Shown piece by piece: positions 8,685 through 17,449 of a stretch of DNA of 64,000 nt. Numbering within the stretch: position 1 is the stretch's first letter; each line of letters starts with the position of its first letter. The notes beneath the pieces were generated by a model. The model made no database searches and was not told where the DNA came from. It worked only from the letters and a program-made list of their open reading frames with translations. Both the position numbers and the translations under genes were made by a program. The stretch is from Natranaeroarchaeum sp042663585 (GTDB taxonomy: Archaea > Halobacteriota > Halobacteria > Halobacteriales > Natronoarchaeaceae). The stretch lies in contig NZ_JBHTAN010000006.1 in the NCBI RefSeq assembly GCF_042663585.1, positions 2,356,001 through 2,420,000 on the forward strand, read 5' to 3'.

Positions 8685-9024
8685 CGCGGAGACCGACGGG
8701 GAGACGGCCAGTGATGGTTCGGGAGCCGAGGCTATGGATGCGAGAGAGGACGCCACGGACGGCGGGTACACCCACGAACCGGGCACGTTCGACGAGGACG
8801 GTGAGAGCGTCGACGAGTCAGTCCATCCCGCCACGGTCGACCGCGAGTTCGGCTGGCGTGGCTGGGTGCTGATCGGTACACTGATCCTCGCGTTCGTCAT
8901 CGCGCCGGTGACGGTGTATCTCCGCCCGCCAGCACTGCCGTTCTGGGTCTCGTTGATCGTGATGCCAATGGTCCCCGCGCTGGTACTGGGTGCGGTCGCA
9001 GTATGGGCGACGACCCGCCGCTAG
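8668..9024 (+). CDS. Acidic-tailed two-helix membrane protein
   Basis: 118 residues. The first 60 are a disordered acidic tail (many Asp, Glu, Gly, Ser), followed by two transmembrane helices at about residues 68-86 and 92-114. The GTG start at 8668 overlaps the end of the dehydrogenase gene. An internal ATG at 8734 is an alternative. This architecture (acidic tail plus two helices) is common among haloarchaeal proteins of unknown role. Confidence 0.7.
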   Translation: MSSTPDAETDGETASDGSGAEAMDAREDATDGGYTHEPGTFDEDGESVDESVHPATVDREFGWRGWVLIGTLILAFVIAPVTVYLRPPALPFWVSLIVMPMVPALVLGAVAVWATTRR

Positions 9025-9368
9025 CTGATCGCTGTCGGGGGTTCGACAAAGGACTCGTCGAGGCGCCGTGCGACGTCGATGGCCGCCGTGACGTCTTCGG
9101 TCGGCGTGTCGGGAGATTCCGCGTACTCCCTGAGTGCGCGTCGCACCCGCCACGCCTCGTAGCAGGTGAACGAGCGATCCCCGTCGTCACGCTCCGTTAC
9201 CGGCCGGTCTTCTAGCTTTTCCAGGACCGCAAGTGCCCACCACGGCGGCGACTCGTCGTCGTCATAGCGTGCTTCGACCTCGGCGAGCATGACGTGATGG
9301 ACGACCCACTGTTCGGTTCTGCTCATGCTGATGCGGGTCCGGCCACGGCGCGTTGCGGTCGTACTCAT
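9021..9368 (-). CDS. Small haloarchaeal protein of unknown function (DUF7853-like)
   Basis: A 115-residue soluble protein. It begins MSTTATRRGRTRISMSRTEQWVVHHVMLAEVEARYDDDE and ends with helices (WWALAVLEKLE, FTCYEAWRVRRALREYAE). I associate the WVVHHVMLAE...WALAVLEKLE pattern with a conserved haloarchaeal family but cannot give a function. A TATA box at 9441-9450 predicts transcription from near 9415, which rules out start codons further upstream and leaves a leader of about 45 bases. It converges on the preceding gene with a 4-base overlap. Confidence 0.7.
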   Translation of the reverse strand: MSTTATRRGRTRISMSRTEQWVVHHVMLAEVEARYDDDESPPWWALAVLEKLEDRPVTERDDGDRSFTCYEAWRVRRALREYAESPDTPTEDVTAAIDVARRLDESFVEPPTAIS

Positions 9369-9440
9369 TGTGGACTCATCTGGATGGGTCGCCGTCTCGG
9401 CGACGGCTTCCCTACCTGTATCTACGGTTAGGTGCCGTTG

Positions 9441-9450
9441 ACTTATAAAC
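9441..9450 (-). promoter_or_regulatory. TATA box for the 9021-9368 gene
   Basis: The minus strand reads GTTTATAAGT. It is the best TATA match in this gap and implies a transcript start near 9415, so the ATG at 9368 is the first usable start codon. Confidence 0.5.
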
Positions 9451-9615
9451 CCTTGTCGATTGATAGCATATATCACAACACCGTCGAGAAGGGGAGATGT
9501 CGTCACGGAACGACGCCCACAGGGAGGCCAGACGAACGAGATCAGATCGCCGGAGGAGCCGTCACTCCGGTAGCTGTGTATTCCGTTTCGAGGAACAGCG
9601 AAGAGGGTTCCGACG

Positions 9616-10182
9616 CTACTGATTGAGGTCCCGGCGCATCGCGATTTCGAACCAGGGGCAGAGACGCAGTTGTCGGTACCACTCGGGGTGTTCGTGCAGG
9701 CGCTCGTACGGCACCCACATCAGGCCAGCAACCTCCTCCTCGTCGGGATCGAGGCTGGTATCGTCGAGAGTTATCTGGAGGACGGCACAGACCTCGTGTT
9801 CGAGGCCCGCGTTCTCGTAATACCGTTTGTACTCGAAACGGTCCGTAAGTCGCAGGTCGGAGTACTGGTCGGGTGTGATGCCGAGTTCCTCTTCGAGACG
9901 TTCTCGTGTCGCCTCCTTCTGGCTCTGGCCCTCGACGGGGTGGGAGGCGACGGTGCCGTCCCAGTAGGTGTCCCAGAGGCGTTTGTTCGGGGCGCGCTGG
10001 GCGAGCAGGATGCGACCGTTGCCGTCGAAGATGAGCGCGGTAAACGCGCGGTGGCGGATCCCGTCGCCCGTATGGGCGTCTAGTCGGTTCACGAGCCCCT
10101 CGGGCTCGTCCTCGGCGTCGACCGCAATAACGTCCTGACCGGCATTCTCGTGTACTGGCGCGTCGGCGTCCTCGGTACTCAT
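9616..10182 (-). CDS. idi: Isopentenyl-diphosphate delta-isomerase, type I (Nudix)
   Basis: IDI interconverts isopentenyl and dimethylallyl diphosphate, supplying both C5 units for archaeal lipids and carotenoids. The 188-residue protein has the type I signatures HRAFTALIFDGNGRILLAQRA, WDTYWDGTVASHP (active-site region; the usual Cys position is occupied by Gly/Thr-type residues in this haloarchaeal branch) and a Nudix-like helix EATRERLEEELGI. Further conserved parts are RFEYKRYY and EHEVCAVL, then EVAGLMWVPYERL. Length is normal for the type. It is monocistronic, on the minus strand. Confidence 0.92.
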   Translation of the reverse strand: MSTEDADAPVHENAGQDVIAVDAEDEPEGLVNRLDAHTGDGIRHRAFTALIFDGNGRILLAQRAPNKRLWDTYWDGTVASHPVEGQSQKEATRERLEEELGITPDQYSDLRLTDRFEYKRYYENAGLEHEVCAVLQITLDDTSLDPDEEEVAGLMWVPYERLHEHPEWYRQLRLCPWFEIAMRRDLNQ

Positions 10183-10303
10183 TATGAAAACGATCGAATA
10201 CCAGCGTAAAACCGGCTTCGGTTTTGCGTGCGACCGAGAGCGGGACCGAACACCCCCTTACTGACCACATTTCGAGACTCGAAGGACCTGACGAGAGATG
10301 CCG

Positions 10304-10717
10304 TTAGCCCAACTGCTCGTCGAGAATCAGGCGCGTCTCGGTGCTCACGACGTCGTCGAGTTCGCGGGTTTTCGTGATCAGTTCGTTGAGATCCTGTGTG
10401 TCCGCGGCGTCGACGACCAGCACGACGTCTTCCTCGCCGCTGACCTGCCAGACGAAATCGACCTCCTTCCAGTCGGTCATGCGCTCGGAGACGGCAGTCG
10501 TGTCGACGTCGACTGCGACGCTGACCTCGATCATCGCTTTGACGTTTCCGGTGCGCGTCGTGACGGTAAAGCGCTCGATAACGCCGTCCTCGGTCATCCG
10601 CTCGACGCGGTTACGGACGGTGCCTTCGGAGGTATCGACCTGTTCGGCGATCTCCGTGTACGGCGTCCGGGCGTCCCGCCGCAGGACATCCAGTATCTCT
10701 CTGTCGAGGTCGTCCAT
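10304..10717 (-). CDS. Lrp/AsnC-family transcriptional regulator
   Basis: A 137-residue regulator. Residues 1-50 (MDDLDREILDVLRRDARTPYTEIAEQVDTSEGTVRNRVERM) are a helix-turn-helix of the Lrp type, and residues 65-137 form the RAM ligand-binding and oligomerisation domain (VSVAVDVDTTAVSERMTDW, VSGEEDVVLVVDAADTQDLNELI). Such proteins bind DNA as dimers to octamers and usually sense amino acids. It is divergent from carA, with only 104 bases between the start codons and a perfect palindrome between them, so autoregulation and control of carA are likely but unproven. The start MDDLDREILD is the family start. An open extension upstream is not conserved-looking. Confidence 0.93.
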   Translation of the reverse strand: MDDLDREILDVLRRDARTPYTEIAEQVDTSEGTVRNRVERMTEDGVIERFTVTTRTGNVKAMIEVSVAVDVDTTAVSERMTDWKEVDFVWQVSGEEDVVLVVDAADTQDLNELITKTRELDDVVSTETRLILDEQLG

Positions 10718-10753
10718 GATACACCAACGTTTCATCTCGGTACACTTACCGAT

Positions 10754-10766
10754 TACGAAATTCGTA
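10754..10766. promoter_or_regulatory. Palindromic operator candidate between the Lrp gene and carA
   Basis: TACGAA-A-TTCGTA is a perfect 6-1-6 inverted repeat. Related half-sites follow at 10774-10779 (TTCGAA) and 10813-10818 (TTCGTA). It lies 37-49 bases upstream of the Lrp start codon, where it would overlap that promoter, and just upstream of the carA TATA box. A similar 6-1-6 palindrome precedes carB. Confidence 0.55.
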
Positions 10767-10786
10767 GCCTGGCTTCGAAAGAAATC

Positions 10787-10793
10787 TTTATGA
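10787..10793 (+). promoter_or_regulatory. TATA box for carA
   Basis: TTTATGA lies 29-35 bases before the carA ATG, which indicates a nearly leaderless message. Confidence 0.45.
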
Positions 10794-10821
10794 GCGGTGA
10801 GACTGTACGCATTTCGTAACG

Positions 10822-11889
10822 ATGGATGCCTACGTAGCGCTGGAGGGTGGCCATGTCGTCGAGGCACGTGGTCGCGTTCCCGGAAGTACACACGGCGAAC
10901 TCGTTTTCACGACAGCATACACGGGCTACGAGGAGAGCCTGACCGACCCCTCATACGAGGAGCAGGTGCTCACTTTCTCGTACCCGCTCATCGGCAACTA
11001 CGGCGTCCGAAAGGAGCGATTCGAGTCCGGACGCGTCCACCCCAACGCCGTCGTCGCCCGAGAACTCACCGAGGAAATCGTCGAGTGGCTGGACGAAGAG
11101 GACGTCCCCGCCGTCGACCACCTCGACACGCGTGACCTCGTGACCGACATCCGCGAAGAGGGTGCGATGAAGTGTGGTATCGTCGTCGGCGAGGACGTCA
11201 CCGAGGCGGACGCGCTGGCACAGCTACACGCCTGCAAGGAGATGAGCGAGCACACGGATATCGGTGCACAGGTGAGCGTCGATGAGCGCGAGACCCACGC
11301 AGGAGACGGGGAGGCCTCGATCACGCTGATCGACTGTGGCCACAAGGGTTCGATCGTCGACTCGCTACTCGAGCGCGGCGCTGACGTCGACGTACTCCCC
11401 TACGACGCCACCGTCGAGGACGTCGCGGCGACCGAACCGGACGTGCTCTTCATCTCGAACGGCCCCGGCGATCCGGCCAACTTCGAGAGCGCCGTCGAAC
11501 TGGTAGACCACTACGCGGGCGAGGTGCCGATCGCGGGGATCTGTCTCGGCCAGCAGATCGTCGCCCGGGCGCTCGGCGGCACCACCGAGAAGATGGACTT
11601 CGGCCACCGCGGCGTCAACCAGCCAGTCATGGACGTCCGCACCAACCGCGTCGTCATGACGACCCAGAATCACGGTTACACCGTCACCGACCCCGGTGAG
11701 AACCTCGATGTGACCCAGTTCAACGTCAACGACGACACCCCCGAAGGACTCGACAACGACGACCTGGAGATCATCACGCGCCAGTACCACCCCGAAGCCA
11801 ACCCCGGCCCGCACGACTCGCTGGACTTCTTCGACGATGTGCTCGGGATGGTCGACGCTGCGACCGATCCGGTCGTCGCGGACGACTGA
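10822..11889 (+). CDS. carA: Carbamoyl-phosphate synthase small (glutaminase) subunit
   Basis: CarA hydrolyses glutamine and channels ammonia to CarB to make carbamoyl phosphate for arginine and pyrimidine synthesis. The 355-residue protein has the N-terminal CPSase small-chain domain (TGYEESLTDPSYEEQVLTFSYPLIGNYG) and a class I glutamine amidotransferase domain. The nucleophile is Cys241 in GICLGQQI, followed by GHRGVNQPV, TQNHGY and the His/Glu pair in YHPEANPGP. Unlike most organisms, carB is not next to it but about 8 kb away on the opposite strand. A hairpin plus T-run directly follows the stop. Confidence 0.96.
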   Translation: MDAYVALEGGHVVEARGRVPGSTHGELVFTTAYTGYEESLTDPSYEEQVLTFSYPLIGNYGVRKERFESGRVHPNAVVARELTEEIVEWLDEEDVPAVDHLDTRDLVTDIREEGAMKCGIVVGEDVTEADALAQLHACKEMSEHTDIGAQVSVDERETHAGDGEASITLIDCGHKGSIVDSLLERGADVDVLPYDATVEDVAATEPDVLFISNGPGDPANFESAVELVDHYAGEVPIAGICLGQQIVARALGGTTEKMDFGHRGVNQPVMDVRTNRVVMTTQNHGYTVTDPGENLDVTQFNVNDDTPEGLDNDDLEIITRQYHPEANPGPHDSLDFFDDVLGMVDAATDPVVADD

Positions 11890-11905
11890 CTGCGCGCAGT
11901 TTTTT
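11890..11905 (+). terminator. Terminator after carA
   Basis: The self-complementary CTGCGCGCAG is followed at once by six T residues. It begins at the base after the carA stop. Poly-T is the typical archaeal termination signal, and here a short stem precedes it. Confidence 0.5.
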
Positions 11906-11982
11906 CCCACAGAGAGCAACCGCGAGCGGCGGCTACTGGCAGTCATTGATACGGAAAACGAACGCGAGTCGAAAGGGAGCGT

Positions 11983-13131
11983 CTAGGGTTCGGGCACTGA
12001 CTTCGGTTCGAGGCCGTGGACGATGGCGTCCCCGGTGTTCGTGTCGAAGAGGTGGATCTTCTCGCGGTCGAGGATGACCGTTACCTCCTCGTCCTCGGCG
12101 ATAGTCGTGTCCGGGCCGACGCTCATCAGCAACTGCCCTTCGCCGCGGCCCTCGGCGCTTGCTTCGACGTCACGCTCCATCAGCAGGTAGACGAACAGTT
12201 CGTCGCCCATCGGTTCGAGCACGTCCGTCACGACGTTGAACGTCCGGGTCGCCACGGCGGCGTCCGACTGATCGCGTTCGAGGTGGACGTCCTCGGGACG
12301 CACCCCGAGCGTGACCCGCTGGCCCGGTTCGACATCGTGTGTCGTCGGATCGAAGTCGATCGTCGCGTACTCGGACGTGAAACCGTCCTCGGTGATCTCC
12401 CCGTCCATGAAGTTCATCGACGGCGAGCCGATGAACCCGGCGACGAAGAGGTTCGTCGGCGTGTTGTAACACTCCAGCGGCGACGCGACCTGCTGGAGAT
12501 TACCGGCGTCGATCACCGCGATCCGATCGGACATCGTCATCGCCTGAGCCTGATCGTGCGTGACGTAGATGATCGTCGTATCCAGTTGTTTATGGAGCCG
12601 CTGAAGCTGGGTCCGCATATGGACCTTGAGTTCCGCGTCGAGGTTCGCCAGCGGTTCGTCCATCAGGAAGACGTCCGGATCCCGAACGATCGCGCGTGCG
12701 ATCGCGACACGCTGGCGTTGGCCGCCGGACATCTCGGAGGGCATCCGGTCCATCATCCCCTCTAGCTGGACGATGTCGGCGGCCTCCTCGACGCGCCGGT
12801 CGACCTCCTCCTGGTCGTACTTTCGGAGCCGGAGCCCGAAGGAGATGTTGTCGTACACGTCCATGTGCGGGAACAGCGCGATGTTCTGAAACACCATCGA
12901 GATGCCCCGGTCTTTCGGCGGGAGGTTCGTGACGTCCCGTCCGCCGATGTGGACGGTGCCCTCCGTCGGGAGCGTGAGCCCCGCAATCGTTTCCATCGTG
13001 GTCGACTTCCCACAGCCCGAAGGCCCGACGAGCGTGACGAACTCGCCGTGTTCGATATCGAGGGTCATGCTGTCGACCGCCGTTACGTCTTCGTACCGTT
13101 TCGTGACGTTGTCGAGTGTTACTTCTGCCAT
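11983..13131 (-). CDS. Sugar ABC transporter ATP-binding protein (MalK/UgpC type)
   Basis: The 382-residue ATPase energises the CUT1 importer encoded immediately upstream. The nucleotide-binding domain shows Walker A GPSGCGKSTT, Q-loop, ABC signature SGGQRQRVAIARAI and Walker B DVFLMDEPLANLD, plus the H-loop THDQ. Residues about 240-370 form a TOBE/MalK-type regulatory domain (VTLGVRPEDVHL). It is the last gene of a four-gene block read right to left: binding protein, permease, permease, ATPase. In haloarchaea such ATPases can serve several sugar transporters. The substrate is not deducible. Confidence 0.93.
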   Translation of the reverse strand: MAEVTLDNVTKRYEDVTAVDSMTLDIEHGEFVTLVGPSGCGKSTTMETIAGLTLPTEGTVHIGGRDVTNLPPKDRGISMVFQNIALFPHMDVYDNISFGLRLRKYDQEEVDRRVEEAADIVQLEGMMDRMPSEMSGGQRQRVAIARAIVRDPDVFLMDEPLANLDAELKVHMRTQLQRLHKQLDTTIIYVTHDQAQAMTMSDRIAVIDAGNLQQVASPLECYNTPTNLFVAGFIGSPSMNFMDGEITEDGFTSEYATIDFDPTTHDVEPGQRVTLGVRPEDVHLERDQSDAAVATRTFNVVTDVLEPMGDELFVYLLMERDVEASAEGRGEGQLLMSVGPDTTIAEDEEVTVILDREKIHLFDTNTGDAIVHGLEPKSVPEP

Positions 13132-13135
13132 TGGT

Positions 13136-14155
13136 TTACTCCTTGACTGCTCCTTGTGTAAGTCCGCTCACGATCTTTTCCTGTGCGACGATCACCAGTA
13201 TCGCGATCGGCAATACGGCGATAATACTGGATGCCGCCATCAGATTGAACAGGGTCTCGTACTGGCCCTGAAAGCTCAACACGCCTTCGAGCATCGGTGC
13301 CCAGTCGTCGGGACGCCCGGACGTCATCAACGAGGAAAAGAAGTACTCGTTGTAGATGGTGATAAACGACAGCACACCAGCGGTCGCGACGCCCGGAGCA
13401 GACAGGGGAACGATGACGCGGAACAGCGCGCCGAGGCGGGTCGTCCCCTCAACTCTGGCGGCGTCCTCTAGCCCATCCGGGATCTGGGAGTAGAACACCA
13501 TCAGGATGAAGATAGCGAGCGGGAGGTACAACGCCGAGACCGGAATGATGATCGCCGATGGATGGTTGTACAGCGAACCGTTCGAGACGATCGGTTCCAG
13601 CACGGCGAAGTTCCGGCTGAACAGCCGGTTTAGTGGCACGAAGAAGGCTGCTGGCGGGAAAAAGGACACGACCAGCACGGTCAACAGTAGCGGCGTCTTC
13701 CCCCGGAACTGGAGTCGTCCGAAGACGTAGCCTGCCAGCGATGCCACAAAGAGGACGAGCACCGTCCCGATCGTAGCGATCAGGAAACTGTTGAACACGA
13801 ACCGGTGGAACGGGAGCGTCGTGAAGACGTCGATGAACGCACCCGGATTGGTCCCCATGGCGATATCACCCTCTGTAAGCAACGAGGCGTCGAATCCGCC
13901 GGGCGTGAGGACGATACTGTCCCGTCCGAACTGGCCTGACGGCGTCAGCGCGAGCATCAGTAGCCAGTAGAACGGGAACAGCGTGGTCAGCAAGAACGCG
14001 ATCGTAAAGGTGTAAAACGCCATCTTGTAGGCGCGTTCGGGGTTGCTGATCATCCTCGCAACCCACGCCTCTACGAGACCCCGATCGATCTCGGGTTCGT
14101 CCGTCATCTGTTGCTGTGCGGCGATATCTGGGTGTTCTTCGGTATCGGTACTCAT
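13136..14155 (-). CDS. Sugar ABC transporter permease (MalG type)
   Basis: A 339-residue inner-membrane permease with about six transmembrane helices. It carries the EAA loop characteristic of ABC importers (EDAARVEGTTRLGALFRVIVPL), which docks to the ATPase, and family segments FNSFLIATIGTV and LAGYVFGRLQFRG. The N-terminal 40 residues are an acidic cytoplasmic tail. It overlaps the upstream permease by four bases (ATGA), so translation is probably coupled, and its stop is five bases before the ATPase start. Confidence 0.92.
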   Translation of the reverse strand: MSTDTEEHPDIAAQQQMTDEPEIDRGLVEAWVARMISNPERAYKMAFYTFTIAFLLTTLFPFYWLLMLALTPSGQFGRDSIVLTPGGFDASLLTEGDIAMGTNPGAFIDVFTTLPFHRFVFNSFLIATIGTVLVLFVASLAGYVFGRLQFRGKTPLLLTVLVVSFFPPAAFFVPLNRLFSRNFAVLEPIVSNGSLYNHPSAIIIPVSALYLPLAIFILMVFYSQIPDGLEDAARVEGTTRLGALFRVIVPLSAPGVATAGVLSFITIYNEYFFSSLMTSGRPDDWAPMLEGVLSFQGQYETLFNLMAASSIIAVLPIAILVIVAQEKIVSGLTQGAVKE

Positions 14156-15162
14156 GATAGACTCTCACCTCCAGTATCTCGCAGGAAGATCAGGTAGACG
14201 AGGACGAACAGCGAGATTACGATGGCGGTCAGGAACGCCACCGTCGACGCCGTTGCCCAGCGTCTGGTCTGATCCAGCGAGATAATCACAAGACAGGTCA
14301 TAGATGGGACCGTCGAGCAGCCGACGCTGGCGTCGATGAGCCCGTAGATGCGCATCGCGTCCATCGTTCGGAACAGCATGGCGACGATCAGTGCGGGTCC
14401 GACTAGCGGTAGCGTGATGTATTTGAACCGCTGCCACGGCGTCGCCCCGGACACTTTTGCGACGTCGTACAGGGATCGATCGATACTCTGGAGTCCGGCG
14501 AGGATCAGCAACGCCATGAACGCCGACGTCTTCCAGATATCGGCCACGGTGACGATTATAAACGAGTCGCGCGTGCTCGCCAGTGGATTCGCTCCGAACA
14601 GCCCAAGCGATTGCATCGGATCGCTCAGGAAGCCGACGTTCGGGTTGAAGACCAGGAAGAAGATCATTGCCTGGATGACGATCGGTACGGCCCACGGGAT
14701 GATGACCGCGACCCGGACCCACCGGTTACCCCGGAAGTCCTTATCGAGAACGAGCGCCTGTCCGAAGCCGATCAGCGTCTCGAACAGGACGCTGATGATC
14801 ACGAACGCGAGCGTGACGAACAGCGCCTGCCGCAGGAACGGCGCTCCCATCTCGATATACGGGAATCCGCTCGTAGTCGTGATGTCGATGAACTGTCGTG
14901 GCACTCGTGCATCACCCGTCAGCACGTCGATGTAGTTGTCGAGGCCCACGAACCCACCGAACACTTCGACCGCCGCAGTCTGGTCCTTGAGCATCGAGAA
15001 CCGGAGCGTCTGGAGTAGCGGATAGAACGCCACTAACCCCAGCAACGCGAACGCTGGCGCGAGCAAGATGTAGGCGTACACCTCTTCGGTCTGTGTTTCG
15101 AGCCAGTTGAGCGGCCGCATCAGGAGCCGCGAACTCTGGCCAGATTGTTGATCTGTTGACAT
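14152..15162 (-). CDS. Sugar ABC transporter permease (MalF type)
   Basis: 336 residues with about six membrane helices (AYILLAPAFALLGLVAFYPLLQTL is the first). The EAA loop reads DVAKVSGATPWQRFKYITLPLVGP. A region around residues 55-105 is an extra periplasmic-side loop. It pairs with the MalG-type protein to form the translocation pore. It lies 126 bases downstream of the binding-protein gene. Confidence 0.92.
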   Translation of the reverse strand: MSTDQQSGQSSRLLMRPLNWLETQTEEVYAYILLAPAFALLGLVAFYPLLQTLRFSMLKDQTAAVEVFGGFVGLDNYIDVLTGDARVPRQFIDITTTSGFPYIEMGAPFLRQALFVTLAFVIISVLFETLIGFGQALVLDKDFRGNRWVRVAVIIPWAVPIVIQAMIFFLVFNPNVGFLSDPMQSLGLFGANPLASTRDSFIIVTVADIWKTSAFMALLILAGLQSIDRSLYDVAKVSGATPWQRFKYITLPLVGPALIVAMLFRTMDAMRIYGLIDASVGCSTVPSMTCLVIISLDQTRRWATASTVAFLTAIVISLFVLVYLIFLRDTGGESLS

Positions 15163-15287
15163 GATTCTGGTTATCCCCCGGTCATCAGTGATCGACTGTT
15201 GTGCGCGATCATCTGTGTTGATTAATAAGTAACATTGGAAATGAGTATTAAACCTATCGGGGAGCGGGTCCGACAGGCGTTACACCC

Positions 15288-16730
15288 TTACTGTTCGGAA
15301 CTTTCGAGCTGGGTTTGGAGTTCAGACATCGCGTCTTCGGGAGTCTTTTCGCCCCTGTAGGCATCGTGGACCTCCTGGTAGACGAGTGCGGACTGCTCGG
15401 GCCAGAGATCGGTCACCGGCCGCGGAACGGTGTTCTCGGCGATGAACGACAGGGTGTCGAGGTGATCGCCGATCGGTCCGACCGCCTCCGGGTCGGCGTT
15501 CGACAGGACATTCGGGTCCGGCGGGAGCGTCGCCTGCAACTCGAAGACCTCGAGCATCACGCTCTCGTTGGCAAAGGCCTCGAGCACCTGCACAGCGTCG
15601 TCGACGCTGTCCGAGTTGGGGTTGACAGTGAAGTGCCAGCCGCCAAGGGCGTGAGAGCTACCGCCAGCACCCTCGTACTCGGCTTCCGATTCTTCGACCG
15701 CGTAGGGGAGCGGCATCGTTCCGACCTCGCCGACACCGTCCTCGGCGTGGATCGGGATGACGTACGGCCAGTTACGCATGAAGATCGCGTTCCCGCCTGT
15801 GAACGGGGCCCGGGCCTCCTCTTCGCCGAATTCGACGAGATCGCTGTTGGTGATCTGTGGGTAGCCGTCGAGGGTGTTCTCCTCGTCGGGACCGTACATG
15901 AACGACCGCATCATGCGGATCGTGTCGTACATCGGCTCGTCGTCGACGGTGACCGGCCGGTCACCGACCGGCCCGAAGAGGTTCTCGTGGTCGCCGAAGT
16001 ACGCACCGCCCCACGAGGTCATCGTCTCGTTGAACGTACAGCACGAAAGGCCCTCGTAGGCCTGTGCCTGCGTGGTGAACCCGTAGTCGTAATCGCCGTC
16101 GGAGCCGCCGTGGTACTCCCAGACCTCGGCGGCGACTTCGGCGAACTGCTGCCAGGTCATCGGCTCGGTCGACCAGTTCTCGGCTTCCGGATCGAACCCG
16201 GCCTCCTCGACCAGATCCTTCCGGTAGTTCATCATCGGGTAGTCCGGGAAGAACGGGAGCGCCTGCAGTTCGCCAGTTTCCGGATTGGTTGCGGTGTCGA
16301 CCGAGGCCTGCAGGTAGTCGTTCTTGACGGACTCGAGCGTCTCGTCCGAGAGTTCCTCTTCGAGGTTGACGACCTGCTCGCGGAGCATAAACGGAATCGT
16401 CCAGCCGGAGTCCATCATGAAGACGTCCGGACTGGCACGGCCCGCGTCCAGTGTATTCGTGTAGTCTGCCCGTCGTGAGTCAGTCTCGAAGTCGCCTGGC
16501 AGGATCCGGATTTCGATGCCCTCGTCGAGACCCGCGTCCCAGAGCGCCTGCTGAATCTCGTCTTCGATTCCGGCGAAGTTGTCGTCCGCCGAGATTTCTA
16601 TTCCCTCGAATTCGTCCCCGAGACAGCCAGCAACGCCCATTGCGGCGCTCGCCGCTCCTGTAGCTTGCAGGAACCGGCGTCGGGAAACGCCACTCGGCTT
16701 TCCGTCAGTGGTCGGATCGTTTTCAACCAT
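15288..16730 (-). CDS. Extracellular sugar-binding lipoprotein of an ABC transporter (CUT1)
   Basis: A 480-residue solute-binding protein. The N-terminus has a Tat motif (SRRRFLQATG), a hydrophobic core and a lipobox (MGVAGC), so the protein is exported folded and lipid-anchored. The mature part is a family 1 extracellular solute-binding fold (DVFMMDSGWTIPFM, FTGGNAIFMRNWPYVIP, LGGWHFTVNPNSD), as in maltose, trehalose and glycerol-phosphate binders. The start is set at MVENDPTTDG because a TATA box ends 28 bases before it. The upstream open frame would pass through that promoter. No sugar-catabolic gene is adjacent, so the ligand is unknown. Confidence 0.92.
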   Translation of the reverse strand: MVENDPTTDGKPSGVSRRRFLQATGAASAAMGVAGCLGDEFEGIEISADDNFAGIEDEIQQALWDAGLDEGIEIRILPGDFETDSRRADYTNTLDAGRASPDVFMMDSGWTIPFMLREQVVNLEEELSDETLESVKNDYLQASVDTATNPETGELQALPFFPDYPMMNYRKDLVEEAGFDPEAENWSTEPMTWQQFAEVAAEVWEYHGGSDGDYDYGFTTQAQAYEGLSCCTFNETMTSWGGAYFGDHENLFGPVGDRPVTVDDEPMYDTIRMMRSFMYGPDEENTLDGYPQITNSDLVEFGEEEARAPFTGGNAIFMRNWPYVIPIHAEDGVGEVGTMPLPYAVEESEAEYEGAGGSSHALGGWHFTVNPNSDSVDDAVQVLEAFANESVMLEVFELQATLPPDPNVLSNADPEAVGPIGDHLDTLSFIAENTVPRPVTDLWPEQSALVYQEVHDAYRGEKTPEDAMSELQTQLESSEQ

Positions 16731-16757
16731 TACACCTGTTGTTAATGATACTATCCT

Positions 16758-16765
16758 ACTTATAG
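16758..16765 (-). promoter_or_regulatory. TATA box for the sugar transporter operon
   Basis: On the minus strand this reads CTATAAGT, 28-35 bases before the binding-protein ATG. It gives an almost leaderless message for the operon spanning 11983-16730. Confidence 0.6.
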
Positions 16766-16884
16766 ATACCGCAAGTCTCGAATGATCAATCATCAAATAC
16801 GAATAGCGAACAGTAAGATTCGTCTCCGAGAACCCGCTCTTCTGGCGCACCTCAGAGACTCACAGTCGGGAGAGTAGCCACCTG

Positions 16885-17400
16885 GTGACGCTGAAAGCGT
16901 TAAGTCGGTGGATGCAGAACACGATACTGATTGTGACGACCTCAGAGAACGCGGCCGACGACGCGATCGAAGAGAGCCTTGGGCTGTTTGGCTGGCTGGA
17001 GGAGATTTTCTTCGCCGGGGTCGAGCTATCGGTCCTGGCGACGCCTGGCTTTCTGGCAGTGTTCCTGCTGCAGTACCAGTATCCCGATGCGGTCCCGCTG
17101 GCGGGTCTCATGGCACTGTTCGTCGGCTATCTGTCGCTCGCGGGCTTTCGCCAGCAGACGATCGATGTCGGGAAGTGGCCCCGTCGCGGCGAGTTGACGA
17201 GCGCGCCGCTCCGGGTGCTGTACTTTAGCGTCCTGTATTTTATCTCGTCGTGGGGCGTCGGAGCGGCGGCGGTTTCGCTGGGATCGTACTGGTATACCCT
17301 CTTCGGCGGCGTCGTTATCGCGCTGGGACTGGCGGCGTTCCCGAGCGTGTACCGACTCGTCCACGGCGATCCGACGACGAAACCGGCCGAAATGGTCTGA
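16885..17400 (+). CDS. Integral membrane protein, unknown function
   Basis: 171 residues with four predicted helices (about 42-62, 68-88, 110-130 and 134-155) and short charged loops. Between helices two and three is FRQQTIDVGKWPRRGELTSAPL. No domain is recognised. The start may be the GTG at 16885 or the ATG at 16912. It is divergent from the sugar transporter operon, with another membrane-associated gene 50 bases downstream. Confidence 0.65.
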   Translation: MTLKALSRWMQNTILIVTTSENAADDAIEESLGLFGWLEEIFFAGVELSVLATPGFLAVFLLQYQYPDAVPLAGLMALFVGYLSLAGFRQQTIDVGKWPRRGELTSAPLRVLYFSVLYFISSWGVGAAAVSLGSYWYTLFGGVVIALGLAAFPSVYRLVHGDPTTKPAEMV

Positions 17401-17449
17401 TCGCCACCGTAGTCGATATTTTTACAACACCTGAAGCAAACGATTTGGT

